From assembly GCA_910579645.1 (NCBI GenBank), contig CAJTVK010000012.1, positions 1-49,408 on the forward strand: a DNA stretch of 49,408 bases, given 5' to 3'. This stretch comes from an uncultured Lachnospiraceae bacterium (GTDB taxonomy: Bacteria > Bacillota > Clostridia > Lachnospirales > Lachnospiraceae). The position numbers were made by a program, and so were the translations under genes. Below, piece by piece: positions 44,066 to 49,408 of the stretch; the first letter of the stretch is position 1, and each line of letters begins with the position of its first letter. The notes under the pieces are model-generated. The model had not been told where the DNA came from and searched no databases. It worked only from the letters and a program-made list of their open reading frames with translations.

Positions 44066-44793
44066 AAGAACTGAAAATCAAAGTATTTGCCGACGGGGCA
44101 GATATCGAAGGGATGAAAAGGGAATACGGAAAGGGATATGTGAGCGGATTTACCACAAATCCGACGCTGATGAAAAAAGCAGGGGTTTCTGATTACATGG
44201 CATTTGCCAAGGAAGCCGTGCAGGCTATTCCGAATCTTCCGTTGTCCTTTGAGGTATTTGCAGACCGATTTGAGGACATGGAAAAAGAAGCTAAAGTTCT
44301 GGCGGGAATAGGGAAAAATGTATATGTGAAAATTCCCATAACCAATGCCAAGGGGGAGTCGTCCGTTCCCCTGATACATAGGCTGTCGGAGATGGGAATG
44401 CGGCTCAATGTGACGGCTGTGTTTACTTTGGAGCAGGTGGAAGAGGCCGTGGGGGCTTTCGCGGAAGGGACACAAAACATTGTATCTGTATTTGCCGGAA
44501 GGATTATGGACACAGGGGTGGATGCGGAACCGCTTATGAAGGAAGCCTTGGCACTTTGCCGGAAGAAAGCAGGGACGGAACTGCTATGGGCAAGCTGCCG
44601 GGAGGTGTTCAATATTATAGAGGCAGAGCGGTGCGGTGTGGATATTATTACGGTGACCAATGATATTCTTGGGAAACTTCCTTGCCTGGGGAAGGATTTG
44701 GCAGAGTTTTCCCTGGAAACTGTCAGGATGTTCGCGGAGGACGGTGCCAGTCTGGGATACTCCGTCTGCGGCCGTTCAGAGCGGAAAGTATAG
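44056..44793 (+). CDS. Transaldolase-family protein (TalC/FSA-like)
   Basis: The 245-residue TIM-barrel protein has the transaldolase pattern: GFTTNPTLMKKAGV (residues 31-44), the Schiff-base lysine K92 in NVYVKIPIT, NVTAVFT and SVFAGRIMDTGVD. It belongs to the short transaldolase/fructose-6-phosphate aldolase group. As the gene overlaps gmhA, a plausible role is to form sedoheptulose 7-phosphate for the heptose pathway. An FSA-type aldolase activity is an alternative that sequence alone does not exclude. Confidence 0.85.
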   Translation: MDIKELKIKVFADGADIEGMKREYGKGYVSGFTTNPTLMKKAGVSDYMAFAKEAVQAIPNLPLSFEVFADRFEDMEKEAKVLAGIGKNVYVKIPITNAKGESSVPLIHRLSEMGMRLNVTAVFTLEQVEEAVGAFAEGTQNIVSVFAGRIMDTGVDAEPLMKEALALCRKKAGTELLWASCREVFNIIEAERCGVDIITVTNDILGKLPCLGKDLAEFSLETVRMFAEDGASLGYSVCGRSERKV

Positions 44794-44809
44794 CGGAACG
44801 GGAGGCGGT

Positions 44810-47725
44810 ATGAAGAAGAAAAAGAAATTTTTCTTTTGGTATACGATTTTATTTGCGGTCAGTGCTTTTTTTGTATTTTCATGGTACTTTTTGGCAGGCA
44901 GAACTTTGATTTGGCAGGCAGACGGCTGGGCGCAGCATTATAAAGCCTTGGTTTATTATGCGAGGTATATGCGGGATGCCATCAGGGGGGTAATGGCCGG
45001 AGAAGGGCTGGTTCTGCCGGCATGGGATTTTGGCATTGGGGAGGGAAGTGATGTTATAGGGACGATGCATTATTATGCAATCGGCGATCCGTTCACTGTT
45101 TTTTCCGTATTCGTTCCTACAAAATTCCTGCCTGTTTATTACAATGTCAGCGTATTGCTGCGGCTATATTCCGCCGGGGCGGCATTTTCCCTGCTTTGCT
45201 TTAAGACAGGGCAGAAAAGCCGTTTTGCAGTGATGGCGGGTGCGCTTTCCTATGCATTCTGCTATTGGGCAATATATAATGCGGGAAGGCATCCGTTTTT
45301 CCTGAATCCGATGATTTATTTCCCGCTGCTGATTTTCGGGATTGAAAAGATAATTAGGAAAGAACGGCCATTTGCTTATATGGCGGCAGTATGCATCGCG
45401 GCAGTCAGCAATTTCTATTTTTTTTATATGCTTGTATTGCTTACGGTCGTCTATGTGGCGGTCAGGCTGGCTGTTTCTTACAGGAAAGACGGAAAAGAGG
45501 GGCTGAAAGTATTTCTGCGCATCGGCGGGGCTTCTGTTTTTGGCATTTTGATGGGGGCAGTCTTATTTCTGCCTGTCTGTTATATATTTCTGAGCGACTC
45601 AAGGCTGTCTGCCGGAAGTACGGTTCATTTATTTTATCCCCTTTCCCATTACAGTCAGCTGCCGTCGGCATTTCTTACGGCTGTCGATTCTTACAGGATG
45701 TGCATGGGATATACTGCGCCCGTGCTGTTGGCAGTGTTTCTGATGTTTTGCAGGAAAAAAGAATACAGGCTGCTGAAAGCACTGTTTATAACGGGGATTA
45801 TTTTTCTGCTGTTCCCTTGGTTCGGCTATGCTTTCAATGGTTTTTCTTATATGACAAACCGTTGGAGCTGGGCGTTTGCGCTGCTTGCTAATTATATACT
45901 GACCGTGATGTGGCCGTCTCTTATGGCCTTGCGCCGGAAAGAGGCGGTGCTGCTGCTGTTTTGCATGGCAGGATATTTTTTGCTGTGCATAATGCTGGAG
46001 TATTCCAGAAATGCGAAAACCTTTGCGGCAATCATTCTGGCATTGTTTTTTCTGCTGCTGATTTTCCCATATGACGGTGTGCAGGAAGAGCGGGGGGTAA
46101 AAACAGGAAGAAAACAAATATTGGCCATGGCCATTGTTTTTCTGAGCGTGCTGAATATGAGTTTCTGGAAAAATGCGGCGGCAGCCGGTAATTATGCGGC
46201 AGAGGGGAAGGAAGCAGTCCGGGTGCGGAAGGAACTGACGCAAAATGACGCGGCGGCGGTTAGGAAAGTGGCAAAAGCAGAGGGTATGGATTCCTTTTAC
46301 CGCTATTCGGGGAGAGGCATGCGGACGAATGTGAATATATTGTCCGGCATATCCACAACACAATATTATTGGTCGTTATCCAATCCTTCTATATCATTGT
46401 TTCGTTCCGAAATGGAGGTACGGGAGCCGGGGGTGTTTAACTATCAGGGATATGATGACAGAACGGCATTGCTGGCATTGGCGGCTGTCCGGTATTATGC
46501 CGTTCCGTCGGGAGATTCCGCGCCTGTTCCGTACGGGTTTTCTTATGTGGACAAAATCAACGTAAAGGAAAGTGAGACAAAGGAAACTTTGGAACGGTTA
46601 AAAGAAGAACTGGGAACGGAGAACCTTACGGAAGAACAGGAAAAAAAGCTGCGGAATGCCGCACAGTCTTGGTTTTCCGTTTACAGAAACGAGTATGCGC
46701 TGCCCCTAGCCTATACTTATGGTTCATGGATCGGGGAAGAGGAATGGGATGTATTGCATGCAGTGGAGAAGCAGGAAGCTATGCTGCAGTGCGCATATGT
46801 GGAAGGATATGAAGGAAAACTGGAAAAGGGGGAGCCGTATCTGTCCAGTGTGGATGTTGATTTTACATTGTCCTGCAATGACACGGGAGTCACGAGACAG
46901 GGAAATACATTTGTGGTTACAAAGAGCAATTCTTCTGTCACTTTGGAATTTGAAGGGCTTCCGGACTGTGAGACTTATTTTTCTGTAGAAGGTCTTTCGT
47001 TCCGGGGGATTCCGGAATATTTGCTGTATTTCGGAGAGGAAGAGGCAGACCCTCTGAATCTTTATAACCGGACGAATTGGGAACTGCTGTCTTTTAAGGA
47101 TAAAGAGGCGAAAAGGAAAGGGATGATTTTCTGGGAGCCTCCGGGGCAGGTTAACCTGCCTGTCAGAGCCTCCTCCGGCGTGGCAAAGACGCTGGAATAT
47201 TTTACGGAAGAGAACAACGTATACAGTGACCGGCATGATTTTACCATCAATATGGATTATCAGGAGAACCCGGTCACTTCCCTGACCGTTACGTTTTCCA
47301 ATATCGGTACATATTCTTTCGATTCCATACATGTATACTGCCAGCCGATGGAAAACTATGCGCGGCAGATCAATGCCTTGCAGGAAGATGCTTGGACGGA
47401 GTTATCTGTCGGCACGGATATGGTCAGGGGAGAGATTTCCCTTGACACGGAGAAAATGGTATGTTTCTCTGTTCCGTATTCTGTCGGATGGAGAGCTTAT
47501 GTGGATGGGAAGGAAACACAGCTGTATCAGGCGAATATCATGCATATGGCTGTAGAAGTGCCGGCAGGGGAACATACGGTATTGCTGGTATATAAAACGC
47601 CGTTCCTCCGTCTTGGTTTTTGGATTACAATAGGGAGTTTTACGGTCTTTCTGGTTTGGGGAGGACTGTCCTGTTACGGAAAGCAATCTTCGGTTTGGTG
47701 CCGCGCTAAGACGCTAAGAGGGTGA
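44810..47725 (+). CDS. YfhO family membrane protein
   Basis: The 971-residue protein has about 12 membrane segments in its first 550 residues, beginning MKKKKKFFFWYTILFAVSAF. A large extracellular domain follows (about 560-940) and a last membrane helix lies near 948-966. QADGWAQHYKAL near residue 36 and the overall layout match YfhO proteins, GT-C-type enzymes that glycosylate teichoic or lipoteichoic acids outside the cell. GGAGG precedes the ATG at 44810. It is the last gene of the operon and is followed by a terminator (47730-47767). Confidence 0.85.
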   Translation: MKKKKKFFFWYTILFAVSAFFVFSWYFLAGRTLIWQADGWAQHYKALVYYARYMRDAIRGVMAGEGLVLPAWDFGIGEGSDVIGTMHYYAIGDPFTVFSVFVPTKFLPVYYNVSVLLRLYSAGAAFSLLCFKTGQKSRFAVMAGALSYAFCYWAIYNAGRHPFFLNPMIYFPLLIFGIEKIIRKERPFAYMAAVCIAAVSNFYFFYMLVLLTVVYVAVRLAVSYRKDGKEGLKVFLRIGGASVFGILMGAVLFLPVCYIFLSDSRLSAGSTVHLFYPLSHYSQLPSAFLTAVDSYRMCMGYTAPVLLAVFLMFCRKKEYRLLKALFITGIIFLLFPWFGYAFNGFSYMTNRWSWAFALLANYILTVMWPSLMALRRKEAVLLLFCMAGYFLLCIMLEYSRNAKTFAAIILALFFLLLIFPYDGVQEERGVKTGRKQILAMAIVFLSVLNMSFWKNAAAAGNYAAEGKEAVRVRKELTQNDAAAVRKVAKAEGMDSFYRYSGRGMRTNVNILSGISTTQYYWSLSNPSISLFRSEMEVREPGVFNYQGYDDRTALLALAAVRYYAVPSGDSAPVPYGFSYVDKINVKESETKETLERLKEELGTENLTEEQEKKLRNAAQSWFSVYRNEYALPLAYTYGSWIGEEEWDVLHAVEKQEAMLQCAYVEGYEGKLEKGEPYLSSVDVDFTLSCNDTGVTRQGNTFVVTKSNSSVTLEFEGLPDCETYFSVEGLSFRGIPEYLLYFGEEEADPLNLYNRTNWELLSFKDKEAKRKGMIFWEPPGQVNLPVRASSGVAKTLEYFTEENNVYSDRHDFTINMDYQENPVTSLTVTFSNIGTYSFDSIHVYCQPMENYARQINALQEDAWTELSVGTDMVRGEISLDTEKMVCFSVPYSVGWRAYVDGKETQLYQANIMHMAVEVPAGEHTVLLVYKTPFLRLGFWITIGSFTVFLVWGGLSCYGKQSSVWCRAKTLRG

Positions 47726-47729
47726 ACCG

Positions 47730-47767
47730 AAAAAAGCCGGAAACTATCTTGTAGCGACCGGTTTTTT
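47730..47767 (+). terminator. Intrinsic terminator at the end of the polysaccharide operon
   Basis: AAAAAAGCCGG (47730-47740) pairs with CCGGTTTTTT (47758-47767) with one bulged G. The A/T parts provide the T-tract. It lies 5 bases after the YfhO stop codon. Confidence 0.8.
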
Positions 47768-47912
47768 CTGATAAGCTATTCCCATGGGTGCTGCCATAAC
47801 GGTAGGCGGCCAGTCTTTCTGCGGAGGACTGTGACCCTCCGATTACAATGTATGTGTTTGGCTTATGCCTGACCGGATTCGAACAAAAGCAAGGAGCCTG
47901 GGGAAACGGACT

Positions 47913-48560
47913 GTGAAAAAGAATTCTGAAAAAGGAAAGAAAAAGGTAAAAGCCGCATTGAGTTATACTGTTATTTTGGCCGTCGGCCTTGGAATTTTGG
48001 CAGGCTGTTTCGCTGCAAAAGGGAATGGAAAAGCTTTGCCGGAGACTGGCAGTCATTCTTCCGAAACGGAGCCGGCAGGAGATGACGGCTCTGTCGTGAT
48101 AGGGAATATGTCATTTTCCATACATGAAAACAAACAGGATATTCTGGAAAAACTGGAGGAAGCCGATTGGGTCTATAGTGCCTTTGAGGATGCGGAAGAA
48201 ACCAAATATGATTCCTGTTATTGCGTAGATTCATGGATGCAGATATATTTTCTGAAGGAGGAATGCGTCCGTCTAAGAATGATTGATGTGGTTTCCGAAG
48301 ATTTAGCAGAAGCCGTGCGGACATGCAGAGGTCTTCGGCCAGGGGATACTTATGACCGAATGGTGGATTTATATGGAGATTCTTTTGAAATGCATACATA
48401 CATCGACAGAGGGGTATATACGGTATATCGTTATTTTGCCGCAGGCTGTGTCTGTGAATTCGGAGTGCCGGGAGAATCCACGGGTTCGGTTTATAATGTA
48501 GATATCTATATTCCTAATCTGGAGCCGGTCTATGATTATGGGGAAGAAGTGACGGACTGA
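47913..48560 (+). CDS. Hypothetical lipoprotein
   Basis: The predicted 215-residue lipoprotein has a lysine-rich N-terminus, a hydrophobic stretch and the lipobox LAGC at about residues 29-32 (GLGILAGCFAAKG). A Ser/Glu-rich linker and a compact domain of about 150 residues follow (GNMSFSIHENKQDILEKL..., DSWMQIYFL). I do not recognise a characterised family. The GTG at 47913 fits the signal peptide. The ATG at 47865 would add 16 residues ahead of an already long basic region. It is separated from the polysaccharide operon by a terminator and is presumably transcribed independently. Confidence 0.65.
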   Translation: MKKNSEKGKKKVKAALSYTVILAVGLGILAGCFAAKGNGKALPETGSHSSETEPAGDDGSVVIGNMSFSIHENKQDILEKLEEADWVYSAFEDAEETKYDSCYCVDSWMQIYFLKEECVRLRMIDVVSEDLAEAVRTCRGLRPGDTYDRMVDLYGDSFEMHTYIDRGVYTVYRYFAAGCVCEFGVPGESTGSVYNVDIYIPNLEPVYDYGEEVTD

Positions 48561-48616
48561 CTGAGTTTTCGGCAGATGTTCTGTCAAAGAAAAGTGTAGT
48601 TAAGGAGGCGTGGAAA

Positions 48617-49114
48617 ATGTCGTCGAAGGAGATTTCCAGAGGCTATGTCAGGAAAGCGGCAATGCAGGATGTGTCAAGACTGGCGGAAATTTTAATCTTT
48701 ACAAAAAGAATGCATTACAGATCCATATTTCATAATGATAAAGTTTCGTTTGGCGAAATGCAGGTACTGCCGCTGGCGCAGGAATATCTGTCAGAGCCGG
48801 GAAAACTGGAAAATATCTGGGTGTATGACGATGAATTTGTAAAAGGGATTATCCGTATAGAGGACAGTTGGATTAGGGAACTGTATGTGGATTTTTTCTT
48901 TCAGAAGAGCGGCATCGGAACGGAATTGCTGAATTTTGCAGTGCAGGAGTATGATGCGCGGAAGCTGTTTGTTTTGGAAAAGAACCGCAGTGCGATTGAT
49001 TTTTATGAAAAGCATGGTTTTTCTTTGACGCAGGAACGCCGGAAAGAACAGGGGACGGAGGAGTTCCTTGTGAAAATGGAAAGATTGTTTCCGTCACGGA
49101 AATCAATTTTGTAA
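48617..49114 (+). CDS. GNAT family acetyltransferase
   Basis: The 165-residue protein has the GNAT fold: N-terminal YVRKAAMQDVSRLAEIL, the acetyl-CoA-binding region around LYVDFFFQKSGIGTELL (about residues 93-109) and the C-terminal NRSAIDFYEKHGF. It transfers an acetyl group to an unknown amine. AAGGAGG precedes the ATG. Its last four codons overlap, on the opposite strand, the end of the transposase, so the C-terminal tail (PSRKSIL) may derive from insertion-sequence DNA. Confidence 0.82.
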   Translation: MSSKEISRGYVRKAAMQDVSRLAEILIFTKRMHYRSIFHNDKVSFGEMQVLPLAQEYLSEPGKLENIWVYDDEFVKGIIRIEDSWIRELYVDFFFQKSGIGTELLNFAVQEYDARKLFVLEKNRSAIDFYEKHGFSLTQERRKEQGTEEFLVKMERLFPSRKSIL

Positions 49115-49408
49115 AATTTTCAAAATATAATAAGGATCAAGCAGGCAATCTAACATGATCTTGGAGATTGCCCGCTTGGTTCCTGCCCTATCCTTGTATT
49201 GCTTAATGACATTTATCGCAAGTTTCCTTAACATATTCAAGTTCTGCTGGATGCCCCTGTCCTCCACACGGCAGAAATCTTCCCCAAAATGAACATCCAA
49301 CAGCCAGTGCATCGTCTCCACTGACCATTCCATACGTGCGTGGTGCAGCAGTTCCCTCGCTCCCAGTTCCCGGCTGGAAATGTAATAATGCCATTCACTT
49401 GTCTTTCC
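49103..49408 (-). mobile_element. ISAs1-like transposase, C-terminal part (cut by window end)
   Basis: Reading from the window edge, the minus strand encodes 101 residues with WHYYISSRELGARELLHHAR and MEWSVETMHWLLDVHFGED. NLNMLRKLAINVIKQYKDR follows. This is the DDE-domain C-terminus of ISAs1-family transposases, including the region around the last catalytic Glu. The N-terminal part and the other end of the element lie beyond 49408. A 39-base hairpin-like inverted repeat (49139-49177) lies inside the coding end. Confidence 0.82.

Noticed and set aside
47781..47912. tRNA-like sequence (GGAGG...CCTCC hairpin with GTG, and GATTCGAAC nearby)
   Set aside because: The stem and loop sizes do not fit a cloverleaf, the T-arm does not pair, and there is no acceptor stem.

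Overview
The window looks like a chromosomal piece of a gut-type Lachnospiraceae (Clostridia, Firmicutes). The evidence is strong GGAGG-type ribosome sites, a LicT/PTS system with a class-specific HPr, the radical SAM TIGR03960/TIGR03936 pair next to an RNase G, a class B sortase with an SPKTG-type substrate, and pta-ackA fermentation genes. No rRNA, tRNA or CRISPR array was found. The species cannot be fixed from the sequence alone.

Layout. 1-4311: hexuronate catabolism (uxaB, uxaA, a TIM-barrel sugar isomerase). 4350-5594 (minus): tRNA(Met) cytidine acetate ligase TmcAL. 6008-8274: pta-ackA. 8439-16896: a PdaA-like polysaccharide deacetylase gene cut in two. The 5' half (8439-8870) and 3' half (16480-16896) are separated by about 7.6 kb carrying a self-contained N-acetylglucosamine uptake and catabolism island: licT antiterminator with its RNA target, IIA, ptsI, ptsH, EIICB, nagB, nagA. 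16983-19215: a small membrane protein and an AAA-ATPase/PD-(D/E)XK protein. 19228-23942: two radical SAM-family proteins, RNase G and a NUDIX hydrolase, with a 103-bp duplicated hairpin repeat between the first two. 24214-25936: a lone tyrosine recombinase bracketed by direct and inverted repeats. 25937-28960: class B sortase, LytR-CpsA-Psr protein and a secreted protein ending in SPKTGE. 29276-47725: a surface polysaccharide operon. 47913-49408: a lipoprotein, a GNAT acetyltransferase and the 3' end of an ISAs1-like transposase.

How the genes work together. The polysaccharide operon has an initiating sugar-phosphate transferase, three GT2 glycosyltransferases, a Wzy-like polymerase, a Wzx flippase, two LicD proteins, two cytidylyltransferase-type proteins, an NAD-dependent epimerase and a YfhO membrane protein. 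It also encodes a nearly complete GDP-D-glycero-alpha-D-manno-heptose route: GmhA, HddA and a fused HddC-GmhB enzyme, with a transaldolase that could supply sedoheptulose 7-phosphate. The predicted product is a heptose-containing, phosphodiester-decorated surface glycan. The upstream LCP protein could attach such a glycan to the wall.

Most notable: the GlcNAc PTS island splitting the deacetylase gene; the duplicated hairpin at 21134-21355, whose only two differences keep base pairing; the repeat-bracketed recombinase in front of the surface locus; the heptose module with a fusion enzyme in a Gram-positive; and a sortase next to a substrate-like protein with no membrane anchor.
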